A stretch of 64,000 nucleotides of DNA from DAOMFB01 sp963801475 (GTDB lineage: Bacteria > Acidobacteriota > Thermoanaerobaculia > UBA5066): the NCBI GenBank assembly GCA_963801475.1, contig CAWDEX010000001.1, positions 1,116,001-1,180,000 on the forward strand, read 5' to 3'. Both the position numbers and the translations under genes were made by a program. Each line of letters opens with the position of its first letter. Position 1 is the stretch's first letter. Below the pieces are notes generated by a model that ran no database searches, was not told the origin of the DNA, and saw only the letters and a list, made by a program, of their open reading frames with translations. This document shows positions 8,330 through 16,507 of the stretch, in pieces.

Positions 8330-9196
8330 GTGATTCCGGTCGAGACGCCTCGGGATTTCGGCGAGGAGCTCCGGCGCGAGCGGGAGCTGCGGGACGTGAC
8401 ACGTGAGCAGCTGGCGCTCGTGACGAAGGTTTCCGTGCGCCAGATCGAGGCGCTGGAGGCGGGACGGTTCGAGATCCTCCCGGCGCTCGTCTTCTCCCGG
8501 GGATTCGTCCGCTCCATCGCCCTTCACATCGGACTCGACGCCGACCGGACGGTCGCGGCGTATCGGCACATCTACGAACACTGGGAAGCCGAGCGCGTGA
8601 AGCAGACGACGCTCCCGACCCCCGTCCGCCCCACGACGGCGACCCTCCGGACGAGGAGAGCGCCTCGCCGGACCGTCGCCGCGAGCACCACGGTCCGCGT
8701 CGCGGCGGTGGCGGCAACTCTCGCCATCGTGACGGCGCTGGCGGTCCTCCTGAAGTCCCGGCCTCCCGAGCCGCGGCGCGGCCCGGTGGCTGCCGCTGCC
8801 TCGCGTCCCGATACGGGCCCGGCGTCGCTCGCCCTTCCGCCCGCGGTCGCCGCCGCGACGGTGGCCCTTCCCGCGGGGGCCCCGGGCCCCGCCCCGGCGC
8901 GGTCGGCCGCCGGTGCGCCTCCGGAGGGCACGGTCGCGACGAGCACCCTGATGCTGACGTTTCGGGACGACTGCTGGACGGAAGTCGTCGTGGACGGAAA
9001 GGTGGTCGCGCGGGCCCTCTTCCCGAAAGGGACGACGCGGGAGTTCGCGGGGGGACGGACCTTCACGATCTCGCTCGGGAACGCAGGCGTCGTCGAGCTG
9101 ACGATCGACGGGCGGTCGCTCCGGCCGATCGGCGGTCCGGGCCAGGTCGTGAAGAACTACGTCATCGAGCCCTCGGCGGTCCGGACCGACGGCTGA
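8330..9196 (+). CDS. RodZ-like protein (HTH_25, membrane span, DUF4115-like C-terminus)
   Basis: 288 residues. The N-terminal Cro/Xre-type helix-turn-helix (about 8-75) reads EELRRERELRDVTREQLA then VSVRQIEALEAG. A basic stretch and one transmembrane helix (about 122-140) follow, then an Ala/Pro-rich periplasmic linker and a C-terminal beta domain with CWTEVVVDGK. This is the RodZ architecture: a cytoplasmic MreB adaptor with a periplasmic part, involved in cell shape. No mreB is in the window. GTG 8330 lies eight bases after the TAACGT box, with no Shine-Dalgarno. Confidence 0.82.
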   Translation: MIPVETPRDFGEELRRERELRDVTREQLALVTKVSVRQIEALEAGRFEILPALVFSRGFVRSIALHIGLDADRTVAAYRHIYEHWEAERVKQTTLPTPVRPTTATLRTRRAPRRTVAASTTVRVAAVAATLAIVTALAVLLKSRPPEPRRGPVAAAASRPDTGPASLALPPAVAAATVALPAGAPGPAPARSAAGAPPEGTVATSTLMLTFRDDCWTEVVVDGKVVARALFPKGTTREFAGGRTFTISLGNAGVVELTIDGRSLRPIGGPGQVVKNYVIEPSAVRTDG

Positions 9197-9207
9197 CTCC
9201 TCTCCGG

Positions 9208-9213
9208 TAATCT
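9208..9213 (+). promoter_or_regulatory. -10 box TAATCT, leaderless type
   Basis: TAATCT ends six bases before the ATG at 9220, so the expected transcription start is the A of the start codon. No Shine-Dalgarno and no clear -35 is visible. Confidence 0.45.
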
Positions 9214-9219
9214 AGCGGC

Positions 9220-10257
9220 ATGGCCGTCGCCGAGCCGGAACGCGATCTCCTGACCCAGATCGAGGACGGGACGGCGCCGGCACAGGTTCTCGAGTTCGCG
9301 GCGAGAGGCCTCGTCCCGCTCGCGCCGAGCGAGATGGCACGAGCGCTCGGAACGTTGCTGGCCCGGGGCGAGCCGACGCTCCGCGCCCTCGCGGAGGAGA
9401 GCTTCAAGTCGCTCCCGGTCGACGCGCTGAAGGAAGCGGTGCTGTCTCCGGGCGTCAAGCCGGCGCAGCTCGACGTCATCGCGCGGCGGACACAGGACGT
9501 TTCGGTCCTCGAGCCGCTGATCCGGCACAAGGGAGTCCCGGACGAGACGCTGGCCTGGCTCGCCGACCGGCTCGAGCCGTATCTGCAGGACGTCCTCGTG
9601 ACGAACCAGGTCCGGCTGCTCGGCTCGCCGGTCATCGTGGAGCGGCTCTTCGAGAACCCCCATCTCTCGGCGGACATCCGACGGCGGGCTGACGAGTTCC
9701 TGGAGGAGTTCTTCCTGAAGAAGGAGCGCGAGGAGGACGAGCGCGCGGCCGCCGCGGGCGCCACGGAGGTGGGCGAGGAGACGGTTCCCACGGCCGCCGC
9801 GATCTCGCCGGCAGCGGCCGCAGAGGCGGCGGAGTCGGAAGCGATGCACAAGAACCTCTTCGCCCGCCTCGCCAACTACAACGTCTCGCAGAAGATCCGC
9901 CTGGCGTGGCGCGGCAACAAGGAAGAGCGGCTCTTTCTCGTACGCGACTCGAACCGGCTGGTGGCCACGGCCGTCCTGAAGTCCCCCAAGACGCGCGAGG
10001 CCGACGCCGAGACGATCGCGAACATGAAGAGCGTCTCCGAGGACGTCCTCCGGTACATCGCCTCCCGGAGGGAGTGGATGCGGAAGTACTCGATCCTGCT
10101 CGCGCTCGTGAAGAACCCCCGATCGCCGATCGACGCCACGCTGCCGCTCGTCATCCGGCTGAGCCACGGTGACCAGAAGAAGCTGGCGCAGGACCGGAAC
10201 GTCCCCGAGCCGATCCGGGCGCTGGCCCGCCGGGAGATTTCGCGCCGGGAGAGCTGA
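9220..10257 (+). CDS. Conserved alpha-helical protein, function unknown
   Basis: 345 residues, soluble. The first ~170 residues are helical repeats (VSVLEPLIRHKGVPDETLAWLADRL). A charged linker rich in Glu/Ala follows (about 165-205). The C-terminal part contains KIRLAWRGNKEERLFLVRDSN, then LVATAVLKSPK and ANMKSVSEDVLRYIA. From memory, this C-terminal pattern recurs in hypothetical proteins of deltaproteobacteria and acidobacteria; no function is known to me. It follows the RodZ-like gene by 23 bases but has its own TAATCT box. It may be a structural partner of the 7538 protein (inference). Confidence 0.75.
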   Translation: MAVAEPERDLLTQIEDGTAPAQVLEFAARGLVPLAPSEMARALGTLLARGEPTLRALAEESFKSLPVDALKEAVLSPGVKPAQLDVIARRTQDVSVLEPLIRHKGVPDETLAWLADRLEPYLQDVLVTNQVRLLGSPVIVERLFENPHLSADIRRRADEFLEEFFLKKEREEDERAAAAGATEVGEETVPTAAAISPAAAAEAAESEAMHKNLFARLANYNVSQKIRLAWRGNKEERLFLVRDSNRLVATAVLKSPKTREADAETIANMKSVSEDVLRYIASRREWMRKYSILLALVKNPRSPIDATLPLVIRLSHGDQKKLAQDRNVPEPIRALARREISRRES

Positions 10258-10355
10258 GGCCCGGCGAGGCGCTTCACGCGGCCGTCCCGCTGTGTGAGAA
10301 TCGGGCAAGCACAGCGGAACGGACCGGGCGACGGGGAGCGCCCGCCGGCGAGGGA

Positions 10356-11003
10356 GTGTTGATCAACTACTACGACCTGCTCGCAGTCTCGCGCCAGGCG
10401 ACGGACGACGAGATCCGCGGACGATTCCGGCTCCTCGCGCGCGAGGCCCACCCGGACCGGCAGCGCGACGCCGAGAAGAAGAGGCAGGCGGAAGAGCGGT
10501 TCCAGGTTCTGACCGAGGCCCTGAACGTCCTGACGAACCCGGCCCGGCGGAAGCTGCACGACGCCGAGCTCGACAAGCACAAGCCGGCGGCGAACGACGC
10601 ACAGTCGATCGCCCGGGCCTACGTCGCCCGCGGCGTGAAGGCCTTCAAGGAGGGGCTCTATCCGCAGGCCCTCGAGGAGTTCGACCTCGCGGTGAAGCAC
10701 TGGGACAAGGACGCGAAGGCATTTCACTACCTGGCGCTGGCCTGCCAGCGGGTCGTCGGCCAGGTGCGCCGGGGCATCGAGGCGGTCGAGAGCGCCATCC
10801 GGCTCGACCCGAACAACCCGACCTACCGCAAGGACGCCGGCCGCCTTTACGTCATGGCGGGCCTGAACGCGAAAGCCGAGCGCCATCTCAACGAGGCGCT
10901 CAAGTGGTTCCCCGACGACGCCGATACGCTGACCCTGCTGCACAAGGCCCGCGGGGAAGAGTCGCAGCGACCGTCGAGCGGCAGCTTCGGGCGGAAGGGC
11001 TGA
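10356..11003 (+). CDS. J-domain protein with TPR repeats
   Basis: 215 residues. A J-domain (about 4-70) opens with NYYDLLAVSRQATDDEI and carries the HPD tripeptide in EAHPDRQ, needed to stimulate DnaK ATPase. The rest is two to three TPR-like helical pairs (YPQALEEFDLAVK, GIEAVESAIRLDPNNP, AERHLNEALKWFPDD). It lacks the Gly/Phe and zinc regions of DnaJ, so it is a type III J-protein that probably directs Hsp70 to particular partners. GTG at 10356 is chosen; TTG 10359 is possible. A GAGAAT box with an upstream TG at 10296-10301 may be its promoter. Confidence 0.85.
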   Translation: MLINYYDLLAVSRQATDDEIRGRFRLLAREAHPDRQRDAEKKRQAEERFQVLTEALNVLTNPARRKLHDAELDKHKPAANDAQSIARAYVARGVKAFKEGLYPQALEEFDLAVKHWDKDAKAFHYLALACQRVVGQVRRGIEAVESAIRLDPNNPTYRKDAGRLYVMAGLNAKAERHLNEALKWFPDDADTLTLLHKARGEESQRPSSGSFGRKG

Positions 11004-11008
11004 ACGAG

Positions 11009-11881
11009 ATGACCCTCCACGCCTTCGGGCTGACGGACGTCGGGCGGAAGCGGAAGCACAACGAGGATGCCTACCTCGTCGACGCCGAGCGCGGGCTCTT
11101 CGTCGTGGCCGACGGAATGGGCGGGCACGCGGCGGGCGAGGTGGCTTCCCGGATCACCGTCGAGTCGATGCAGGAGTTCATCGCCGCGAGCGACGACCAG
11201 ACCGACAGCTCCTGGCCGTTCGGTTACGGAAACCGCACCGCCTCGGGCGGAAACCGCCTCTCGGCGGCCGTCGAGAAGGCGAACGAGAAGGTGATGCGTG
11301 CGGTCGCGAGCCGCCCCGAGCTGAAGGGGATGGGGACGACCGTCGTCGCCGCCCTCGTCGAGTCGCAGCGGGCGACGCTCGTCCACGTGGGCGACAGCCG
11401 GGCCTACCTGTTCCGCGACGGGGAGCTCCGGCGCCTCACGGACGATCACTCCTGGGTCCAGGAGCAGGTCAACGCGGGGATCCTCTCGGAAGACGAGGCG
11501 AAGAGCCATCCGCTCAAGAACGTCGTCACGAGGGCCCTCGGCGGATCGCCGCACGTGTCGGTGGACCTCATCGAGGTGCCGCTCCATCCCGGGGACCGCT
11601 TCCTGCTCTGCTCGGACGGATTGACGGGAATGGTGACCGACGAGGAGATCCACGGATTCTTCGACGCCGAGCCGGTGCCCGAGGCGGCCGTCCGGCGGCT
11701 CGTCGAGCTCGCCAACGAACGGGGCGGCGTGGACAACATCACCGCCATCGTCATCGACGTCCTCATGGACGCGCAGACGGACGACGGCGAGAAGACACAC
11801 GCCACCCGCCGAAGCGAGGACGAGAAGACGACCGTGGCGCTGCCGAAGGACGGCAAGCCGAAGGACGACTTCGACGACTGA
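11009..11881 (+). CDS. PPM-family (PP2C) serine/threonine protein phosphatase
   Basis: 290 residues of the PrpC/Stp1 type. Metal-binding motifs are in order: NEDAYLVD, VADGMGGHAAGEVAS, GDSRAYLF, CSDGLTGMV and GGVDNITAIV. A charged Lys/Asp-rich tail of about 35 residues follows the catalytic domain. It dephosphorylates Ser/Thr residues, usually against a Hanks-type kinase, but no kinase gene is in this window. ATG 11009 is six bases after the stop of the J-domain gene, so the two are probably co-transcribed. The frame is open upstream, but the family N-terminus (GLTDVGRKR) starts here. Confidence 0.92.
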   Translation: MTLHAFGLTDVGRKRKHNEDAYLVDAERGLFVVADGMGGHAAGEVASRITVESMQEFIAASDDQTDSSWPFGYGNRTASGGNRLSAAVEKANEKVMRAVASRPELKGMGTTVVAALVESQRATLVHVGDSRAYLFRDGELRRLTDDHSWVQEQVNAGILSEDEAKSHPLKNVVTRALGGSPHVSVDLIEVPLHPGDRFLLCSDGLTGMVTDEEIHGFFDAEPVPEAAVRRLVELANERGGVDNITAIVIDVLMDAQTDDGEKTHATRRSEDEKTTVALPKDGKPKDDFDD

Positions 11882-11884
11882 CCA

Positions 11885-11898
11885 ACCGGCCGGCCGGT
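11885..11898. repeat. 14-base palindrome between convergent genes
   Basis: ACCGGCCGGCCGGT is a perfect inverted repeat directly after the phosphatase stop and before the helicase stop at 11921. It has no T-tract. It could act as a bidirectional transcription barrier, but in DNA this GC-rich it may be chance. Confidence 0.3.
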
Positions 11899-11920
11899 CT
11901 CCGGCCCCGGGGTCCCTCTC

Positions 11921-14353
11921 CTATCGTCCGGCCCTCGCGAAAAAGGCGGCCGTGTCGGCGCCCACCGAGGTGGAGAGGAGTTCGGACGGGTCCTCGCCGT
12001 ACCAGTCCGCCGGGAGATAGCGCCGGTAGGGCTCGCGGAGGAACCGGCGGCAGGCGAGGACGACGACGCCCGTGTCGGACTCCGACCGGATCAGGCGCCC
12101 CGCGCTCTGGACGACGCGCGTCATGCCCGGGACGACGTAGGCGTACTCGAAGCCCTTCTCGAAGCGGTCCTCGAAATACTGCCGCATCCGCTCCTGCTCG
12201 AAGCGGACCTGCGGGAGCGCCGGCGAAACGACGACGACGGCGCTCAGCATCTCGCCGGGGTAGTCGACCCCTTCCGCGAACGCGCCCCCCGAGACCGCGA
12301 GAAGGAGGACCGGCGCGCCGCGGTCGCGGAGGGCGCCGAGGGCCGCGCTCCGCTCCAGCTCGGTCGAGCGATCCGACGGGCGGAGGACGCGCCGGCCGGG
12401 GAGCGCCGGGAGGCGCGCGCGCACGTCGTCCAGGAACCGGTAGGACGGGAAGAGGGCGAGGACGTTTCCCGGACAGGCGGCGGCGACCTCGGCGACGACC
12501 GCGGCCAGGCGCGGGACGTCCCGCGCCCGGGCGGAATACGAGGTGTCCACGTCGGCGGCGATGAGGACGGCCCGATTCTCGCGCGGGAACGGGGACGGCA
12601 GCCGGAGGACGTCGGTCCGGTCGCGGTCGAGCCCGAGGAGGTCGCGGTAGAACTCCGGCGGGGTCAGCGTGGCGGACATCTCGACGGTGGCCGCCGCGGC
12701 GTTGAGGACCCCGCCCAGCGGCCGTGACGGGTCCTTGCACAGGATGAGGAGCCGAGGGCCGGACGGCGTCCGCGACGCGATGACGTCGAAGGCCGGGTCG
12801 GGAGCTTCTGCCTCCGGGGGTTGGGCCATCCGGGCCACGTCGTGGAAGCGGGCGAAGGTGAAGTAGAGGTCGAGGACCGGATCGTCGGGGATCCGCTCGG
12901 CGCCCGCGCGGAGGTCCGCGAGGTGGCGGACGAGCAGCGCCTCGAGATCGAGCCTCAGGTCGTCGAGTCGTGCGTTCTCCAGCGGCACGAGGCCGGCGTC
13001 CGCCCCCTCCCCGGGAACGAGGGCGGCCGCATCGCCGACGAGCCGCCGCACGCGGCGCGCCGCCTCGGCGGCGTCCCAGGCCGCCCGGGCGGAAAACGAC
13101 CCGATCCGCTCCTCGAGGGCGGAGAGCTCCGCGTCGGACAGCTCGGGGGAATAGTAGCCGCGCCCCCGGTCGACGAGGTTGTGCGCTTCGTCGACGAGGA
13201 GGAGCGCGTCGCCGAGCGCGGCGGGGTCCCGGGCCCCGGCGAGGGCGACCACCGGGTCGAAGACGTAGTTGTAGTCGCCGACGACGACGTCGGCCCGTTC
13301 GGCGAGCTCGAGCGAGACCTCGAAGGGGCAGACCTCCTCATGCCGCGCTTCCCCGAAAACGTCGTCCGGGTCTAGGTGCCGGCGGGTGTCGAGGAGCCGG
13401 TCGACGAGGCCGGAAGCCTCCATCTTCGTCGCGTAGTCTTTCGCGAAACGACAGTGCTCCTCGTGGCACAGGACGACGTCGTTCGCGCACATCCGCTCCT
13501 TGGCGCGGAGGCGGACGGAGCGGAACGACTCGCCGTCGATCGCTCCGAGCGTCTTCACGAACATCTCCTGCTGCGTCGTCTTCGCGGTCAGCACGTAGAG
13601 CTTCCGCCCGCGTGAGAGGGCGTCGACGAGAAGCGGGTGGAGGGCCGCCACCGTCTTGCCGATGCCGGTCGGCGCCTCGACGAGGAGGTGCGCTCCCGTC
13701 GCGGCCGCGCGCGCCACCTCGGCGGCCATGGCCAGCTGGCCGGGGCGGTAGTCGTCGAAGGGGAAGGGGAGCGTCCGGGCCTCGGCCCGCTTGGCCTCCG
13801 AAAGAGCATGGGCCGCGTGGAACTCCGACAGGAGCCACCGGACGCGCTCCGTGAGGTCGGCGAGAACGGCGGCCGGCTCGAAGGCGACGTTCTGGATCCG
13901 GGTGGCGCCCGTCTCGATGTCGGCCAGCACGAGCCGGCCGGAGACCTCGCGCCCCTCGGCCCGGGCCACGGCGAGGAGGTACCAGCGGAGCTGCGTCTCG
14001 AAGCGGGCAAGCCGGGGCGAGCCAGCGAGCTTCCCGAGGTCCTCGGCGAAATGGAGGGACTTGACCTCGTCGACGACGACCCGCCCCTCCTCCTCGAAGC
14101 GCCCGTCGAGCCGTCCCTCGAGGACGGCCGTGAAGCCGTCGACCGGGAACGAAAGCCGGATGCCGCGCTCGGTCTCGTAGCCCCGGATGCTCTCCAGGAA
14201 CTCTCCGAGGACGCGGCGGTGGACGGCCTGACCGATCCAGAGCCGCTCGAAGCCCTCTCCCCGGTCGAACCCGATCCGCCGGAACGCGCCGGCCAGGAGG
14301 GTGGCAGGGGAGACCGAGACGATCTTCCGCGCGAGATCGACGGAGAGGCCCAC
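11921..14353 (-). CDS. PD-(D/E)XK nuclease-XPD/DinG-type helicase fusion
   Basis: 810 residues. The N-terminal ~200 look like a RecB-family nuclease: AVHRRVL, the acidic LDGRF, VVDEVKS (D/E-x-K) and QLRWYLL (QhxxY). The rest is a superfamily 2 helicase of the XPD/Rad3/DinG group: Walker A in APTGIGKTVAA, clustered cysteines (MCANDVVLC, EEHC, EVCPFE) expected to hold an iron-sulfur cluster, Walker B LVDEAHNL, and a C-terminal motif QSAGRLIRSESD. It is likely a 5'-3' DNA helicase with an attached nuclease, used in repair. GTG 14353 is chosen because conserved sequence begins at LSVDLARKI; the open frame runs further but into the divergent gene. Confidence 0.85.
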   Translation of the reverse strand: MGLSVDLARKIVSVSPATLLAGAFRRIGFDRGEGFERLWIGQAVHRRVLGEFLESIRGYETERGIRLSFPVDGFTAVLEGRLDGRFEEEGRVVVDEVKSLHFAEDLGKLAGSPRLARFETQLRWYLLAVARAEGREVSGRLVLADIETGATRIQNVAFEPAAVLADLTERVRWLLSEFHAAHALSEAKRAEARTLPFPFDDYRPGQLAMAAEVARAAATGAHLLVEAPTGIGKTVAALHPLLVDALSRGRKLYVLTAKTTQQEMFVKTLGAIDGESFRSVRLRAKERMCANDVVLCHEEHCRFAKDYATKMEASGLVDRLLDTRRHLDPDDVFGEARHEEVCPFEVSLELAERADVVVGDYNYVFDPVVALAGARDPAALGDALLLVDEAHNLVDRGRGYYSPELSDAELSALEERIGSFSARAAWDAAEAARRVRRLVGDAAALVPGEGADAGLVPLENARLDDLRLDLEALLVRHLADLRAGAERIPDDPVLDLYFTFARFHDVARMAQPPEAEAPDPAFDVIASRTPSGPRLLILCKDPSRPLGGVLNAAAATVEMSATLTPPEFYRDLLGLDRDRTDVLRLPSPFPRENRAVLIAADVDTSYSARARDVPRLAAVVAEVAAACPGNVLALFPSYRFLDDVRARLPALPGRRVLRPSDRSTELERSAALGALRDRGAPVLLLAVSGGAFAEGVDYPGEMLSAVVVVSPALPQVRFEQERMRQYFEDRFEKGFEYAYVVPGMTRVVQSAGRLIRSESDTGVVVLACRRFLREPYRRYLPADWYGEDPSELLSTSVGADTAAFFARAGR

Positions 14354-14358
14354 GGCCC

Positions 14359-14364
14359 ATTCTA
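14359..14364 (-). promoter_or_regulatory. -10 box TAGAAT for the helicase gene
   Basis: Read on the minus strand, TAGAAT ends five bases before the GTG at 14353. No Shine-Dalgarno. Together with the plus-strand TAGAAT at 14392 it makes a divergent pair of short or absent leaders. Confidence 0.4.
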
Positions 14365-14391
14365 TTCGGCCCGAAACGGCTCTCGTTTGGG

Positions 14392-14397
14392 TAGAAT
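14392..14397 (+). promoter_or_regulatory. -10 box TAGAAT for the carboxypeptidase gene
   Basis: TAGAAT ends six bases before the GTG at 14404, placing the expected transcription start on the start codon. No Shine-Dalgarno precedes that GTG, and no good -35 is visible. Confidence 0.45.
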
Positions 14398-14403
14398 AGT
14401 CTG

Positions 14404-15933
14404 GTGATTCCTTTCGGGTCCATGAGGTGGCGCCAGCGCGCCCATGGTGTTCTGATTGCGCTGGTCGTGCTGGCCGTCCCGGCACCGGTGGCTCGCGCGG
14501 CCGCCGCGAAGTCCGCAAGGGCCGCGAAGAAAACCGCGGCGCCACAGACGCTCGAGCAGAGGCTGACGTGGCTCGCGAAGCGCCGCCCGGTCGCCTCCTC
14601 GGAGTACGCCGTCGTCGTGGCGCGCGTCGGCGACACGGCGCCCCTCGTGGCCGTCAACGCCGATCGGCCGCTCATCCTCGCCTCCACGACGAAGCTCTTC
14701 ACGTCGGCGGCGGCGCTCGACCGTCTCGGCGAGGCGTACCGTTTCCGTACACGTCTCTACCGCGACGCCGAGATCGGGCCGGACGGCACGCTTGCGGGCC
14801 GGCTCATCGTGGTCGGCGGTGGAGATCCGGCGATCTCCGGCCGTCTCTATGACGACGACCCGCTGGCCGTCTTCCGCCCCTGGGCCGAATCGCTCTCGCG
14901 GCAGGGCATCCGCGCCATCCGGGACGGACTCCTTCTCGACACGACGTTCTTCGACGACGTGAAGCTCCATCCCGACTGGCCGGAGGAGCAGGAAGCGCGC
15001 TGGTACCAGGCCCCCGTGTCGGCCCTCTCCTACAACGACAACGTCGTGCTCGTGCGGGCTTCGGGCGGCCTCCGCCCCGGCCGCCCGGCGATCCTCGGCT
15101 TCCATCCGGCCGGCCCGTACCTTCTCTCCCTCATCGGGCGGGTCTCGACGACGAACTCTCGAACGTGGATGGGCATCCGGCGCTCCGCGGGGAGCCGCAC
15201 CGTCGTCGCGGCCGGGAGCGTCGGCCGGAATCGGACCTGGCTGGGCGACGTGACGGTGCCGGACCCGCCGCTCTACTTCGCGGCCGCTCTCAACCGCGTC
15301 CTTTCCGACGCGGGGATCCGCGTCGAAGCGCCGCCGGTCGAACTCGGGCCGTCGGCGGCGGGAGCCACGATCTCGGCGAACCGGACGCTCCTCCACACGC
15401 ACGAAACGCCGATCCTCACGGTCCTCTCCGTCGCCAACAAGCGGTCCCAGTCCTTCTTCTCGGAGCAGATCCTGAAGACCCTCGGCGCAGAGCGGCGGCA
15501 CCTCGGGTCGTGGGAGAACGGCCTGGCCGAGGTCTCCGAGTTCCTGCGCTCGCTCGGACTCGACCCGGGCGCCTACCAGCTGGCCGACGGGTCCGGCCGC
15601 TCGCGCAACAACCGGACGAGCGCCCGCGCTTACGTCGAGTTCCTCCAGGCGCTCGCGACGCGGTGGCCGTCCTTCCCCGCGTTCGAGAGGACGATGGCCG
15701 TCTCCGGCGACCCCGACGGAACGCTTCGCAACCGTCTCCAGGGCGCCGCGACGCTTGGCCAGGTCGTCGCGAAGACGGGTGCCATCAGCGGCGTCGTCAC
15801 CCTCTGCGGTTACGTGACGGCCCGGAGCGGCGAGCGCTACGTCTTCTCGATCCTCATCAACGGGGGGATCTCGGAGAAGCGCGGCCACGCCTGGCAGGAC
15901 CGCTTCCTCGCCGAGCTCGCGACGTTCGGCTGA
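14404..15933 (+). CDS. dacB: D-alanyl-D-alanine carboxypeptidase/endopeptidase (PBP4 type, S13)
   Basis: 509 residues, a periplasmic peptidoglycan hydrolase. An N-terminal signal sequence (LIALVVLAVPAPVARA) precedes the catalytic domain. The three active-site motifs of serine penicillin-binding enzymes are present: ASTTKLF (SxxK), YNDNVV (SxN in SYNDN) and AKTGAISG (KTG). The long insertion between the first two motifs is normal for class C PBP4. GTG 14404 fits the TAGAAT box; ATG 14422 is an alternative that leaves the signal peptide intact. It is transcribed divergently from the helicase. Confidence 0.92.
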   Translation: MIPFGSMRWRQRAHGVLIALVVLAVPAPVARAAAAKSARAAKKTAAPQTLEQRLTWLAKRRPVASSEYAVVVARVGDTAPLVAVNADRPLILASTTKLFTSAAALDRLGEAYRFRTRLYRDAEIGPDGTLAGRLIVVGGGDPAISGRLYDDDPLAVFRPWAESLSRQGIRAIRDGLLLDTTFFDDVKLHPDWPEEQEARWYQAPVSALSYNDNVVLVRASGGLRPGRPAILGFHPAGPYLLSLIGRVSTTNSRTWMGIRRSAGSRTVVAAGSVGRNRTWLGDVTVPDPPLYFAAALNRVLSDAGIRVEAPPVELGPSAAGATISANRTLLHTHETPILTVLSVANKRSQSFFSEQILKTLGAERRHLGSWENGLAEVSEFLRSLGLDPGAYQLADGSGRSRNNRTSARAYVEFLQALATRWPSFPAFERTMAVSGDPDGTLRNRLQGAATLGQVVAKTGAISGVVTLCGYVTARSGERYVFSILINGGISEKRGHAWQDRFLAELATFG

Positions 15934-16137
15934 CCGGAGCCGAGTCCCGCGCGGAAGTCGCGGACGAGGAAGAGGGTTTCTTGAGAGGTCGAACCTCCTC
16001 CTGAGGGCTTCCCCGGCGGCGTCGGCAGTTCTCCGGACGCGCCACGCGACGACGGGTTTCGCGCGACAGGGACCGGCGCGTCTGCCAGTGCCTCCACTCG
16101 CGAGGCGTGGTCTACTCTCAGGGGGGGAGGCAGGCCC
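15934..16137. other. 204-base intergenic region without recognised content
   Basis: I see no frame with family similarity, tRNA or strong hairpin here. It ends in CAGGGGGGGAGGCAGGCCC, a strong Shine-Dalgarno for the gene at 16138. TACTCT near 16114 may be part of that gene's promoter. Confidence 0.4.
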
Positions 16138-16503
16138 ATGCAGGTCACCGCGTCGCGTCCATCTCGCCGTTTCGCTGCGGATCGCTTCAGGTCCCGGGCA
16201 TCTCTCTTCGTTCTTCTCACGGTGTTGGTCGGCGCCGGTCTTCCGGCGAGAGGCGACGGCATCTCGGGGCGTGCCTACGGTCCGGACGGCAAAGCCCTCC
16301 CGAACGCGGTCCTTACGGCCCGGCCCGAGAAGGGACCGGGGGTCGATTTCAAGACCGACGCCTCGGGGAATTTCAGCGTCTTTCTCGACCCGGGACGGTA
16401 CGTGGTCTCGTCGCGGGCGGACGCGTCCCTCGAAGGCGTGATCGAAAGCTACTCACAACCCGTGCAGCAGGACGTTCACCTGAAACGGGGGGAGAGGAGG
16501 TGA
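16138..16503 (+). CDS. Small secreted protein with a carboxypeptidase-regulatory-like fold
   Basis: 121 residues. A basic N-terminus and hydrophobic stretch (LFVLLTVLVGAGLPARG) form a signal peptide. The mature part reads GISGRAYGPDGKALPNAVLTA then TDASGNFSVFLDPGRY, the pattern of CarboxypepD_reg/transthyretin-like beta sandwiches found in exported proteins. It carries no catalytic residues and probably has a binding or structural role. A GGGGGAGG ribosome site precedes ATG 16138. The next gene starts five bases after its stop, so they are probably co-expressed. Confidence 0.72.
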   Translation: MQVTASRPSRRFAADRFRSRASLFVLLTVLVGAGLPARGDGISGRAYGPDGKALPNAVLTARPEKGPGVDFKTDASGNFSVFLDPGRYVVSSRADASLEGVIESYSQPVQQDVHLKRGERR

Positions 16504-16507
16504 CGCC

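Noticed and set aside
15985..15997. GAGGTTCGACCTC on the minus strand, resembling a tRNA T-arm
   Set aside because: No matching acceptor, D or anticodon arms surround it, and the loop is too short for a T-loop.
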